Positions 23,531 through 35,772 of a stretch of 64,000 bases of DNA are shown piece after piece. The notes under the pieces were generated by a model. The model was not told the DNA's origin. It made no database searches and saw only the letters and a program-made list of their open reading frames with translations. Location: contig CM060069.1 of NCBI GenBank assembly GCA_030533445.1, positions 2,140,756 to 2,204,755 of the forward strand, written 5' to 3'. This DNA comes from Cyprinodon diabolis. Taxonomy: Eukaryota > Chordata > Actinopteri > Cyprinodontiformes > Cyprinodontidae. The number at the start of each line of letters is the position of its first letter. Position 1 is the stretch's first letter. A program made the translations under genes and the position numbers.

Positions 23531-23707
23531 TAGGACCTCAGAAGATCGTTAAACATCAGCATCAGGCGACATTTGGCTGTTAGCGGCCCCATGTGACGTA
23601 GAAGGTGCCCTTTGTCCAACCTGACCCCCTGCCCTGATAATGTCTGTGCACGCCACTGGCCGCTTCTGTTCCTGAGCATCGCTCCCACTTTATAAAAAAT
23701 GTCTAAT

Positions 23708-23998
23708 CACTGCAAAAATCATCTAGAAATAAGTCAACATTTCTTAAATGAAGTGCATTTGCCTTTAGTCTGAGCAAGTAAATACGATGATTTGCCAATA
23801 GAATCAGTATTTTAACTCTCAAAATAAGATCCTTAGATAATATGCACTTGAAATAAGACAAAGTAATTGTTGTTTTTTCTTGTTAAATGTAAATTGTCTT
23901 GTTCACTTGACAAAGTGTCTCACTGTCCTCCTCAAGGGAAGAAATAATTCACTTATTATAAGAAAAAAATGACTCATAGATTTGGATTTTTTCCAGTG
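23708..23998 (+). mobile_element. Foldback MITE, complete copy
   Basis: Begins cactgcaaaaatcatctag and ends ttttttccagtg. Same internal layout as the copy at 23247. Confidence 0.65.
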
Positions 23999-24474
23999 AA
24001 ATCTACTGAACTAATATTTATCCAACAATAATCAAAGTGATCATTAGGAATTCAGCTCAGATCGTCCAGCTCTACACAACAAGGTTTTTTTTTATTGTTG
24101 TCTGAGTGAAAATTTAAAGGTTTTTGTTGTTTTTTTAATCTGTGTTTTTGCACTTTTAGCTCACATGATTATCTCTCGTTATTATAAATTACATTAACTC
24201 TACATATTAAAAGATAACCAATATCTAGCTGTCACAATTGGTTTGGTTTAGATAAACAGTCTGACACATTTAGAGCTCCAGAGGTGCTGAAAATAGATTC
24301 TTGTTTTCTTTAAATAAACGTTTTAGTTTGAAATCTTCAGACCAGTTTAAAGCATCCAGATTCGGCCTCATGAGTTTCTGTGAAATGTTCCATGTGTTGG
24401 AGCTGCAGAAACAGACCTGATGAGGCCTCCTCTACGTTCAGACATGTCTGCATCTGTACAAAGAACCAAGCGGC

Positions 24475-25042
24475 GTCTCACACAATGATAATTAGAAAAG
24501 TGTTTTTATTTGAGCTTAGAAAAGACTGAATGTGTTTAAAGGTCATCATAAATTTGTGCAGCTTGGTCTGATTCCTGAGGAAACCAACCAAACCGGATCT
24601 ACAGGCAGAACACAGGCGAACTGTTTCAGTCCTCATGATGAACCGGGTCAGTTTTCCTGTGTTCGGGGAGGTTCCGGTTAAACTGCATGAAGCTCCACTT
24701 GGTCCGAAATGTAACTCCAAACCTTTCTCCATATAAGGGCAGCTTTGAGCTCCTTGATCGTCTCAGAAACCAGATTTATTATTTTCTATCGCGTTTCTAA
24801 AGCTCCATAAAAACAAGATTCTCACCACATCCAACACCGTTGCCGTGGCGACCCTATCAATAACAGACACATATATCCCTGCCAGTCCAGGGAGCAAAAC
24901 AGAGAGAAACGTTATAACACAGTGCTCCCTGCTGGTGGATGCATAGTACTGCATGCAGTTCTCTAAGAAGATAAAAGGTTGATTTAATCCAGAAAGCGGG
25001 GCCGTTCTAAGCGAAAGCTGAACCAGGTTCCACACAGGAAGA
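24475..25042 (-). other. Probable gpat3 3' UTR
   Basis: Minus-strand AATAAA signals occur at 24775-24780 and 24505-24510, about 265 and 535 bases past the stop codon. Either could end the transcript. No coding is seen. Confidence 0.4.
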
Positions 25043-28000
25043 TCATTGTGGATCGGCTTCGCTCTGAATACTTGGTTCTGGGGCGGCCATGCCGTTCTGT
25101 CCCACTATGATGCTGCTGTACATCTTCTGCTGCTCCTCTTTAAATGAATCCTTCACCTTCCCTCTCTTCAATCCTCCATCCCTGCAAGAAGCAAATATGA
25201 AATCATAACCTCATGTCTGCAATCAGTGAAGGGAAGGGCGGTCCAACATTTAGGTTCAAATTACATCATTTCTTACAAAAAAAACTTGAAAATTGATTTA
25301 ATATAAAAAACGAAACCATTCGCATTTCTGCAAAGTCTCAGTTATTTACAGAGAATTACTCCAGGAATTGGAACAGAAAACATTAAGCAGAACCTGATGC
25401 CGCAAAAAAAGGATTGAAAACAACTCATGGCAAAAATGATGGAATCCATGGCGTTGGAGGATGCTCATTCAGTAGGAAAAAAACAGATCACAGACATTAA
25501 ACAAAACTAAAGTCATTTCAAATGGCAACCGTCTGGCTTTAAAAAACACTAAAAGAAATCCAGAAATAAAATGTGGGAGCCAGTAACGTTACTTTATGAG
25601 AGAAAGCAGAGCGGGAAAAAAAATGGAATCACTCAATCCTGAGGAAAAATGATGGAACCACATCCCCTAAACGAACACCTGCATCAAATTTGACCTGCTA
25701 ATTAGTCTGCATCTAAAAAGGAGTGATCAAACATTGGAGAGCTGCTGCACCAAGTGGACAGACATGAATCACTGCTGCAACACCAGAGAGGTCAGTTTAA
25801 ACAAAGGAGAGGATTATCAAACTCTTAAAAGAGGGGAAATCATCACGCAAAAAAAGCTGTTGGTTATTCACAATAAGCTGTGTCTAAAATCTGGACCAAA
25901 AAAATGTTAATTTCTACAAAAAAACAACTGAATGAACGTCCTCTGAGGCCGGTAATTCCATCTTTTTTGCAAAGGGGTTCTAAAACCAAAAAAAAAAACA
26001 AGTGACAAAAAGTTTGAAAAAGGTAAATTTGCGATTGTGGTCGGAAATTTAGTTCCTCTTATTCCATATTTTAATTTATGCTATTTACTCACTATAAAGG
26101 TTTTCACTCAGTCTGTTTCACCTGCAAGGCTCCTGTATGAGGGTGTTTATAGACAGACTTCTTCCCATAACAAACCAGATTCTTTCTCAGGTTTATTCAT
26201 ACACTGGAAAAAGGATCTAGAAAAGAATAAAAATGTCTTAAATTAAGTGTATTTTGCCTTAATTTGAGTAGGTAAATGAGATATTTTGCCAATGAAATGA
26301 GTATTTTTAGTCTTAAAATAAGATAATTAGAGAATATGCACTTGAAATAAGACAATGCAATTGTGTTTTCTTATTTTAAGTGTAAATTGCCCTGTTCCAT
26401 TGGCAAAATGGCTCTTTTAGCTCCTTAATCCAAGAACACATTTACTTATGTTAAGAAAAAATGACTTATTTAGTTTTCCCTTTTTCCCAGTGTAACATGT
26501 TACTGTTTAACAAAGTGTAATTTGCTTTGACTCTGACTACTTTCCATTATTGTCAGTAAGGAGGAACGAACGCTGCGCAGATCAGAACAGGGCTGATTAC
26601 CCTGCAATAAGGGCTGTATGATGAACTGATCTCTATTTGCAAAGATAAAAATAAAGTGCCGACTGATCTCCGCTTATATAACTGGAGTGAATAGTACTTT
26701 TTTCCACTACAAGGTTAAAAGGACGTTTTTTTGGGGGGGACATTTCTCTCTCTCTCCAATGCGTCTCCAACTCCTGCAACTCGACCTGTCAATAACCCGC
26801 AAAACATCTGTGCATTGGCGGGAGGTGGTGAGCAAATCCACTTCCTGTCCCCTCAGGTTGCAGCTTAGCTGTGCCCTCCTAGCTTAGCTGGGCCGGCCTA
26901 TATGTTTGCATTGCAGAGGAGCTGCTGCACATGTACAACTTTTAACGACGGTCAATGGGCAAGGATTTTTGCAGCCTAGGGCGGTAATACGTCACCAATC
27001 TGACGAAAAATGAAATGATGCTTTACTAGTCACTAAAGATAAAATATTTATCTTGCACATCTAAAAAAATATGTATCAATTTGTTTCAAAATATTTTACA
27101 TATTAATTTCAAATAAAATTAAAAAATAAATTTCTTTTTTAAATTCTTTATGTATTAATCAGGGTCGTTGGGTTGGGGGGTGTCCTAGCGCCCTCCAGTG
27201 GTCAGCAGCCAGTGATCAAACCTGCTTCCACAGGCGCCTTGGTTACTATTTGACTGGCAGCTAGGAAGGAGCTAGGACCAGGAAGCCACTGCAGTTAGCA
27301 AAAAGACCTCCGTGTAGCTCCTGGTGGAAGCGCCGGTTACCCAGAATCCTTTGAGACAGTAGTGAAAGGCATAGCCCCCAAACCGAGTTTAAAGAGAGGA
27401 AAGAAAAACAAAAAGTTTCTGATTCCCATGAATGTTGCGGCGCATTTAAAGGGGTCATAGAATGTAAAACAGAGTTTCCATTATCATAGATGAATAACGA
27501 TAGTTCAGGGGGTGAAACGGACGTACAGAGAAGTTCAAACCCCATCAACTCCTCCTTTCTCTGCAGAAGTCACTATTCTTAAGTTCCACCATAAAACAGG
27601 GAATCCAAATGAAGCCCCAAGTTGACGTAAACTCTGGGATGTTGCCTTATTTGGTTCTGGCCTGGACTTTTGTGACGCCCCAAAATGTACATCCAGACCA
27701 GCCCACTGGTTCACAACCCAAAAACATGAATAGAGGAAGATGGAAGACAGCAGTTTAGCTGTTTAGCCTAGAGTTGGGTTTACCTCTACAAGAATTACAA
27801 AGCAGGAAGTTTCTCTATTGAAAATGAACCAGAACCACGGGCGTAAATGTTGTGTTCCAGGCTGCATGGAGAAAGGGGAACATTTTTAAAGTCTTCCCAA
27901 GGATCCGAAGACTCGACAGGCATGGATTAATTTTGTTTATCAGAAGATCCCTGCAAAGTTTGATGCTCAGCTGTTCATTTGCTTCAAGCATTTTACCAAA

Positions 28001-31000
28001 GACAGCTTTCAAAATCTTGGACAGTTCAAAGCAGGATTTGCTACATTGTCCAGGGGCTCCGTTGTCCAGGCTTCGTGCCCCCATCTGCCGGGGTTCCCGG
28101 ACCGGCCCTGGAGCTGACGGCTCGGGTCTGCTGCACTGGAGTCGACCAAAATCCCGGACGATTATGAAATTCCTCCCCCCGACATTTTTTTTAGGTATGA
28201 AAAGTCGCACATGTCCTGGACGTCTGGTCCCCCTACCATATCAACAATCTGATGTTTCAGTGAGCAGTGTTGGGCACGTTACTTTGAAAAAGTAATTAGT
28301 TATAGTTACTAGTTACTTCTCCCAAAAAGTAACTGAGTTACTAACTGAGTTACTCCACAATAAAAGTAACTAGTTACTAGTAAAAGTAACTATTGCGTTA
28401 CTTTTGCGTTTCTCGCCCCGTAACCCTCCCCACCCAGCCCCCACCTTCTCGCTGTGTCTTTCCAAAGCCAGCTGAATAGTGCGGACGACAAAGACAAGAA
28501 CCTGCAGAGAGTTTTGCAATTATTGCAACTCAACGTAAATGACATCAGGGGGGAACGCCATGTGAAGTTTTTAACAGGGCATTCAGATCTGGTGAAATTA
28601 ATAACTGGAAAATCCTGTGTATTTGGGTTGTTATAGATACTGCAACATCTATCTATCTAGATCTATACTCTGCGTGTGACATAAAATATGGATCTCCATC
28701 CCTGCCACAAAGGCCATCAAATAATGTTTAAAATAAAAAATACAGTAGGTTGAGAAGGCAGTGTATCCATCCATCCATCCATCCATCCATCCATCCATCC
28801 ATCCATCCATCCATCCATCTCCCTTTCATTTGATCGTTCACGCTCTCCATAGTTCTCCTGTGGCGCGAGCACAGGGGGACTGTTACGCGCCTTTAGCGAG
28901 CATGCGCGTTTCCTGTCGCTTGCGCGGTGAAACGTGCCGCCTGCGCTGTGCGGAGATGCAGGGGAAACCGTATGTGATGGGGAAACGCAGCTCGACGTAA
29001 AACCGGTATTTCCATCAGGAAAACGCTGTTTTGCTGCTGGATCCTCCTCACTCTCCATCTCTCTGTGTGTGCTGTACGTTAACACCCACCAGCGGAAACA
29101 CCCACCTACCCAACTGACAGACGGAATCTCACTATACATCAGCCATTCTCATCCTCCCCTCTCTCATGACAAGGCGCGCACCTCTGGATGACCTAAAAAA
29201 TAATCTTTAATATCTCTTAAACAAAAGTAGCACAAACAATATTTTTTTCTGCACAAATCTGCACTAACGTTGCACTAACCATTCAGTCTATTTGCAGAGT
29301 TTTTTGACGTGGGTGGGGTGTCAGCTTCACGCAGCTGCGCACGAGTCCTATCATGAAAAAAGGTTCATTGTGCGACCTGAGTAACGCGCAGTAACGGGGT
29401 GTCTGCAATGGTAACTGCGTTATAGTTACAGTCAAAGTAATTAGTTAGATTACTCGTTACTAAAACAAGTTACTTTCAACGCCGTTAGTCCCATCACTGT
29501 CAGTGAGTGAGTGCTTGTTGCTATGATGTGTCTTTGCCCAACCAATCAGAGCACAGCTCATCTAAATATTCATGATCATACCATAAAAGGAAGAAAACCT
29601 GTCATTTCATTCTAGGGGCTTTTAACCAGGCTGCATTAGGGCTCATAGAACAGCTAATCTGCCATTTTCAGCCCAACCAATGTTACACACCCTATTAGAG
29701 ACCTGCAGGACCAGATACCTTATAGAATCATTCTATCACCCTATTAGAGACCTGGAGGACCAGATACCCTATAGAATCATTCTATCACCCTATTAGAGAC
29801 CTGCAGGACCAGATACCCTATAGAATCATTCTATCACCCTATTAGAGACCTGCAGGACCAGATACCCTATAGAATCATTCTATCACCCTATTAGAGACCT
29901 GGAGGACCAGATACCCTATAGAATCATTCTATCACCCTATTAGAGACCTGCAGGACCAGATACCTTATAGAATCATTCTATCACCCTATTAGAGACCTGG
30001 AGGACCAGATACCCTATAGAATCATTCTATCACCCTATTAGAGACCTGAAGGACCAGATACCCTATAGAATCATTCTATCACCCTATTAGAGACCTGGAG
30101 CACCAGATACCCTATAGAATCATTCTATCACCCTATTAGAGACCTGCAGGACCAGATACCCTATAGAATCATTCTATCACCCTATTAGAGACCTGGAGGA
30201 CCAGATACCCTATAGAATCATTCTATCACCCTATTAGAGACCTGAAGGACCAGATACCCTATAGAATCATTCTATCACCCTGTTAGAGACCTGGAGGACC
30301 CTATAGAATCATTCTATCACCCTATTAGAGACCTGAAGGACCAGATACCCTATAGAATCATTCTATCACCCTATTAGAGACCTGGAGGACCAGATACCCT
30401 ATAGAATCATTCTATCACCCTATTAGAGACCTGAAGGACCAGATACCCTATAGAATCATTCTATCACCCTATTAGAGACCTGGAGGACCAGATTCCCTAT
30501 AGAATCGTTCTATCACCCTATAAGAGACCTGAAGGACCAGATACCCTATAGAATCATTCTATCACCCTATTAGAGACCTGAAGGACCAGATACCCTATAG
30601 AATCATTCTATCACCCTATTAGAGACCTGGAGGACCAGATACCCTATAGAATCATTCTATCACCCTATTAGAGACCTGGAGGACCAGATACCCTATAGAA
30701 TCATTCTATCACCCTATTAGAGACCTGGAGGACCAGATACCCTATAGAATCATTCTATCACCCTATTAGAGACCTGAAGGACCAGATACCCTATAGAATC
30801 ATTCTATCACCCTATTAGAGACCTGAAGGACCAGATACCCTATAGAATCATTCTATCACCCTATTAGAGACCTGAAGGACCAGATACCCTATAGAATCAT
30901 TCTATCACCCTATTAGAGACCTGGAGGACCAGATATCCTATAGAATCATTCTATCACCCTATTAGAGACCTGAAGGACCAGATACCCTATAGAATCATTC

Positions 31001-34000
31001 TATCACCCTATTAGAGACCTGAAGGACCAGATACCCTATAGAATCATTCTATCGCCTTATTAGAGACCTGGAGGACCAGATACCCTATAGAATCATTCTA
31101 GCACCCTATTAGAGACCTGAAGGACCAGATACCCTATAGAATCATTCTATCACCCTATTAGAGACCTGAAGGACCAGATACCCTATAGAATCATTCTATC
31201 ACCCTATTAGAGACCTGGAGGACCAGATACCCTATAGAATCATTCTATCACCCTATTAGAGACCTGAAGGACCAGGTACCCTATAGAATCATTCTATCAC
31301 CCTATTAGAGACCTGGAGGACCAGATACCCTATAAAATCATTCTATCACCCTATTAGAGACCTGAAGGACCAGATACCCTATAGAATCATTCTATCACCC
31401 TATTAGAGACCTGAAGGACCAGATACCCTATAGAATCATTCTATCACCCTATTAGAGACCTGAAGGACCAGATACCCTATAGAATCATTCTATCACCCTA
31501 TTAGAGACCTGGAGGACCAGATACCCTATACAATCATTCTATCACCCTATTAGAGACCTGGAGGACCATATACCCTATAGAATCATTCTCTCACCCTATT
31601 AGAGACCTGGACGACCCTATAGAATCATTATATCACCCTATTAGAGACCTGAAGGACCAGATACCCTATAGAATCATTCTATCACCCTGTTAGAGACCTG
31701 AAAGACCAGATACCCTATAGAATCATTCTATCACCCTATTAGAGACCTGAAGGACCAGACACCCTATAGAATCATTCTATCACCCTATTAGAGACCTGGA
31801 GGACCAGATACCCTATAGAATCATTCTATCACCCTATTAGAGACCTGAAGGACCAGATACCCTATAGAATCATTCTATCACCCTATTAGAGACCTGGAGC
31901 ACCAGATACCCTATAGAATCATTCTATCACCCTATTAGAGACCTGGAGGACCAGATACCCTATAGAATCATTCTATCACCCTATTAGAGACCTGGAGGAC
32001 CAGATACCATATAGAATCATTCTATCACCCTATTAGAGACCTGGAGGACCAGATACCCTATAGAATCATTCTATCACCCTATTAGAGACCTGGAGGACTA
32101 GATACCCTATAGAATCATTCTATCACCCTATTAGAGACCTGGAGGACCCTATAGAATCATTCTATCACCCTATTAGAGACCTGAAGGACCAGATACCCTA
32201 TAGAATCATTCTATCACCCTATTAGAGACCTGGAGGACCAGATACCCTACAGAATCATTCTATCACCCTATTAGAGACCTGAAGGACCAAATACCCTATA
32301 GAATCATTCTATCACCCTATTAGAGACCTGAAGGACCAGATACCCTATAGAATCATTCTATCACCCTATTAGAGACCTGGAGGACCAGATACCCTATAGA
32401 ATCATTCTATCACCCTATTAGAGACCTGGAGGACCAGATACCCTATAGAATCATTCTATCACCCTATTAGAGACCTGGAGGACCAGATACCCTATAGAAT
32501 CATTCTATCACCCTATTAGAGACCTGGAGGACCAGATTCCCTATAGAATCATTCTATCACCCTATTAGAGACCTGAAGGACCAGATACCCTATAGAATCA
32601 TTCTATCACCCTATTAGAGACCTGAAGGACCAGATACCCTATAGAATCATTCTATCACCCTATTAGAGACCTGAAGGACCAGATACCCTATAGAATCATT
32701 CTATCACCCTATTAGAGACCTGGAGGACCAGATACCCTATAGAATCATTATATCACCCTATTAGTGACCTGGAGGACCAGATACCCTATAGAATCATTCT
32801 ATCACTCCTTTAAATCTGAGTTGAGACTGTAACCTAAGGTGGGGGTGGGTCCTCACCATGCCAGGTCCAGCAGGCCTCCCTGATGAGCAATGGCAGATTT
32901 GACTCTGTTGGCAAACTGAGCTGCATCCTCTCCATCCTGCTCACACAAAGAGAAACAGAAAGTTAGAGAATAACCAGGCTGCAAGCTGATGTGCTTCAGC
33001 CTAAAATCTGCCAAACTGACATCAGTGGAGCAAAAGTTACTCAACTAAGTGTTTACATAGATTCATACGGATTTATTGTATGAAATTGTTTCTGTGGCTG
33101 ATTGTTAAACAAGAAGATTTTCTGAAACATGGTCGACTGGATTATTAAAACCCTGGACTGATTTCTCAGTAACTCAGGAACAAACTATGCAGAATGATGC
33201 TTTTTGTCCAGAATGACGAGGTTTCCTATAGCTCAGATAACGGCACCTTAAATCGGACCTTCCTTTTACAATATGTTCCACAACATTCCAGCAGCTAAAC
33301 TCAAAGTTTAGTGAGTGTTGAAACGGCCGAGAGGAGGACAACGGTAAGCTATGAAGAACTGATGGCTGTGTGTTTCCTGAACGGGGCCGCCTGTGGAGCT
33401 GGTTGACAGTTGCCTTTTGTATCTATGCTTCTTTTTCTATGTCTGCTTCTGTCTCCTTGAACCCCAGTGGGCCTCAGCAGATGACCGCTCACACTGAGCC
33501 TGGTTCTGCTAGAGGTTTCTTCCTGTTAAAAGGTAGTCTCTGAGGGCCATAGTCTTTGGGGGTCTTAGTCCCTGAGGATCTTAGTCCCTGAGGGCTGTAG
33601 TATCTGAGGATCTTAGTCCCTGAGGACCTTAGTCTCTTAGGGTCTTAGTCTCTGAGGACCTTAGTCTCTTAGGGTTTTAGTCTCTCAGGACCTTAGTCTC
33701 TGAGGACCCTAGTCTCTCTGGCTGTTAGTCTGTGAGGGTGTTAGTCTGTGAGGGTCTTAGTCTCTGAGGGTCTTAGTCTCTTAGGGTCTCAGTCTCTGAG
33801 GGTCTCAGTCTCTGAGGGTCTTAGTCTCTGAGGGTCTTAGTCTCTTAGGGTCTCAGTCTCAGAGGGTCTTAGTTTCTGAGGGTCTCAGTCTCTGAGGGTC
33901 TTAGTCTCTGAGGGTCTTAGTCTCTTAGGGTCTTAGTCTCTTAGGGTCTCAGTCTCTGAGGGTCTCAGTCTCTGAGGGTCTTAGTCTCTGAGGGTCTTAG

Positions 34001-34785
34001 TCTCTTAGGGTCTCAGTCTCAGAGGGTCTTAGTTTCTGAGGGTCTCAGTCTCTTAGGGTCTTAGTCTCTGAGGGTCTCAGTCTCTTAGGGTCTCAGTCTC
34101 AGAGGGTCTTAGTTTCTGAGGGTCTCAGTCTCTTAGGGTCTTAGTCTCTTAGGGTCTTAGTCTCTGAGGGTCTCAGTCTCTTAGGGTCTCAGTCTCAGAG
34201 GGTCTTAGTCTCAGAGAGTCTTAGTCCCTAACGGCCAATCTGACCTGTTTAAATAGAGGGATGTCAGCTTGCTGCGTACCTGTATGGTCATAGGAGGAAG
34301 ATACCACACATTGACCACTATGGCCCAGCTGGTCATCATGCGCAGTAGGTAGCTGACCATGTTGTATTTACTGCTGTTCCAGAAAGCATCTCCGAATCGA
34401 GGGTCGTACTGGAACAGAGATAAAACCAGACACTTCTGAAAGCCCAATCTGAGTCACTTGAACATGAACCTGTGTTCATGTTCATGTTCATAACCTGCTG
34501 TTGTTAAAACTGAACCTGAAGATCCTCTCACAACCAGACCGGCATTCAATTACTCAAAAACATTTACCTTAATGGCAACAGGATAAATCGTTCCTCCGAT
34601 TTCAAAGCTACCCTTTTTGAACATCATGACAGAGGTGTTGTTGACACACGTTCCTGTTTGGGACAAAGACCAAAGTCACCTCAAATATCAACATGAGCCT
34701 CCTCACATGAAGCATGATGGAAGACAGACCTTCGGGAAATATGAGGATGGGAAGTTTGGTCTTTGCTGCAATGTGATCTCTTAGC
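25043..34785 (-). CDS. gpat3: Glycerol-3-phosphate acyltransferase 3, last five coding exons only
   Basis: ER-membrane enzyme that acylates glycerol-3-phosphate to lysophosphatidic acid, the first step of triacylglycerol and phospholipid synthesis. Minus-strand exons in coding order: 34730-34785, 34568-34653, 34280-34408, 32857-32936, 25043-25181 (stop 25043-25045). All have AG/GT borders and matching phases, giving about 162 residues. The FPEGT acyltransferase motif spans the first junction. [48 protein letters not shown] and [12 protein letters not shown] are GPAT3/4 signatures. The DGEDA segment and the abraxas1 neighbour favour GPAT3 over GPAT4. The C-terminus runs about 15 residues past the human end. 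The N-terminal two thirds, with the HTSPID catalytic motif, is not found between 34.8 kb and abraxas1, so the gene is truncated here or its 5' exons lie elsewhere. Confidence 0.88.
26202..26492 (+). mobile_element. Foldback MITE, complete copy
   Basis: Starts cactggaaaaagg and ends ctttttcccagtg, with inverted gccaatg/ccattggc arms. It belongs to the same family as the 22.4-24.0 kb cluster. Confidence 0.65.
27186..27204 (-). promoter_or_regulatory. Candidate CTCF site
   Basis: Minus strand TGACCACTGGAGGGCGCTA matches 18 of 19 positions of the consensus YGRCCASYAGRKGGCRSYV. It lies in the gpat3 last intron. Occupancy cannot be judged from sequence. Confidence 0.4.
27824..28059 (+). pseudogene. 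THAP-domain transposase N-terminus (broken)
   Basis: From an ATG, about 79 codons match a THAP C2CH zinc finger. An early CCVPGC supplies the Cys pair, [13 protein letters not shown] supplies the conserved proline/tryptophan region, and CFKHF supplies the late Cys-x2-His. One in-frame stop (27887-27889) lies just after the first Cys pair, and the C-terminal AVPxxF motif is not seen. THAP domains bind the ends of P- and Kolobok-type transposons. Downstream sequence is not recognisable and is interrupted by the hAT at 28265. Confidence 0.65.
28257..29507. mobile_element. hAT-type non-autonomous element with 8-bp target duplication
   Basis: The element spans 28265-29499. Its ends are CAGTGTTGGGC and the complement CAGTGATGGGA. 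TCAGTGAG is repeated exactly at 28257-28264 and 29500-29507, the 8-bp duplication typical of hAT. Both ends carry many GTTACTAGTTAC-like palindromes. An (ATCC)n run at 28766-28819 lies inside. No transposase is seen. Confidence 0.8.
28766..28819. repeat. (ATCC)n microsatellite
   Basis: About 13 uninterrupted tetranucleotide units inside the hAT element. Confidence 0.9.
29690..32806. repeat. 49-bp minisatellite, about 63 units
   Basis: Each unit contains attagagacctg, ggaccagataccctatag and aatcattctatcaccct. The period measures 49 bp; a few units lack the cagatac part and are 40 bp. Units vary mainly at one codon-sized spot (ctgaagg, ctggagg, ctgcagg). The cattctatcac word matches the transposon terminus at 32796-32806. 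The array therefore seems to be an expansion of the Kolobok-like element's own end. Confidence 0.93.
33369..33536 (+). repeat. Dispersed fish repeat, partial copy
   Basis: Contains the ctgtggagctggttgacagt to gaggtttcttcctgtt part of the 17604 family. It is cut off where the next tandem array starts. Confidence 0.75.
33537..34232. repeat. 16-bp minisatellite
   Basis: About 43 units of tctgagggtcttagtc and close variants (ttagggtctcagtc). It lies in a gpat3 intron between the exons at 32857 and 34280. Confidence 0.9.
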
Positions 34786-35317
34786 CTGCAGAGAGAGGAA
34801 GAAGAAACCAGTCATCCTCATGACAATAAAGCAATCCCTGCAAACTGCTTTCAGTTTATCAACAAAGGCTGATCCTTTCATTAAGGATTCACACTGGGTT
34901 CCTTCTCCTCTGATTCAGAAGAGGGATTCCTTATTTGCTCCAACAGCTGGACATGATGCTGTTCCTGCCGCCTGACTAATCAGCAGATTGTTAGTTCAAA
35001 GCAGGAAGCAGAACATGGAGCCTAGATGGAAATTCAACTGAAGAAACAAATTGTTTTTCATACATCCACCTGTGGCACAGCCAATCAGCTTCGAACCACA
35101 CCTCCACGAAAGCCAATCGGCATCCAAAGCTCATCTTTAAAGGCCTCCCATCCGCAGCTGTCTGCTCCAGTGCGCAGGCGGCGGATGCGCTGTGAATTCA
35201 TTCAGATGACACCATTTCCACCCACCTGCAGCCCCTCCTCCACCTTCGTAGCTAAAGCTTCATCAGAGTGTCATTCCTACCCGTCTCATCTAAAGTGGTC
35301 TGGCAGCAGACCGCCAT
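34786..35317. other. Region upstream of the last recognisable gpat3 exon
   Basis: No exon was found on the minus strand. Two CCAAT words (ccaatcag, ccaatcgg) sit at about 35080-35120. Otherwise nothing is assigned. Confidence 0.35.
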
Positions 35318-35400
35318 GTTGAGCCTGGTTCTGCTAGAGGTTTCTTCCCTATGGGGAGTTTTTCCTCTCCACTGTCGCTCCATGCTTGCTCATCATGGAC
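35318..35400 (+). repeat. Dispersed fish repeat, short fragment
   Basis: gagcctggttctgctagagg and gagtttttcctctccactgt identify the 17604 family. Confidence 0.65.
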
Positions 35401-35772
35401 AGGTTCTCTCAACCTGTGTTATCCAACCTGGACTTCCATCTTCCAGGTCCCTGAGTGCAGCTCTAGTATCAGCTCACGCAGTCCACTGGATCTCCCCATA
35501 AAGCTCAGCAGACCGTCTCTCTAACTAGCAGTCCACAGACTGACCAACTCCATCTATCTCTACTACCAGTTTCAGGCCTGGGGGGGAAATAGCCCTGTTT
35601 TTTGCAGATGTTTCCTGCTGAGGTCTGAGCCCCAAAGACAAAATAGTTGTATCAATAAATTTCTCCTAATTGTCTTTTCTCTTTGTGTGAGTTTTCCAGA
35701 TTTGAAATGAGCAGCGACACTGAGGGAGTCACAAATCTTGATAAATACTTTTTTTAAATGGATACACCTATT

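Larger units (their letters stand above)
25182..27449. other. gpat3 last intron, proximal part
   Basis: Apart from the foldback MITE at 26202-26492 and a CTCF-like site at 27186, nothing is recognised. There are A-rich stretches and no exon-like sequence. Confidence 0.4.
27446..32813 (+). mobile_element. Kolobok-like DNA transposon with THAP remnant and subterminal minisatellite
   Basis: TTAA target copies are at 27446-27449 and 32810-32813. The left end AGGGGTCATAGAATG faces a right end whose complement is AGGAGTGATAGAATG, a 15-bp inverted repeat with two mismatches. Inside are a THAP zinc-finger remnant (27824-28059), a nested hAT (28265-29499) and a 3.1-kb 49-bp array. TTAA targets plus a THAP domain are hallmarks of the Kolobok superfamily. 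No catalytic domain was found, so it is non-autonomous or internally deleted. It fills most of the gpat3 last intron. Confidence 0.65.

Noticed and set aside
28717..29191. Open frames across the (ATCC)n run
   Set aside because: They are inside a non-autonomous hAT element and driven by the microsatellite.
29690..32806. Regular 49-bp repeats as a CRISPR-like array
   Set aside because: Units are contiguous with no unique spacers, and the genome is a vertebrate one.
35070..35115. Minus-strand VWFE-like residues that could be a gpat3 exon
   Set aside because: The neighbours do not fit GPAT3 and there are no proper splice borders; probably chance.
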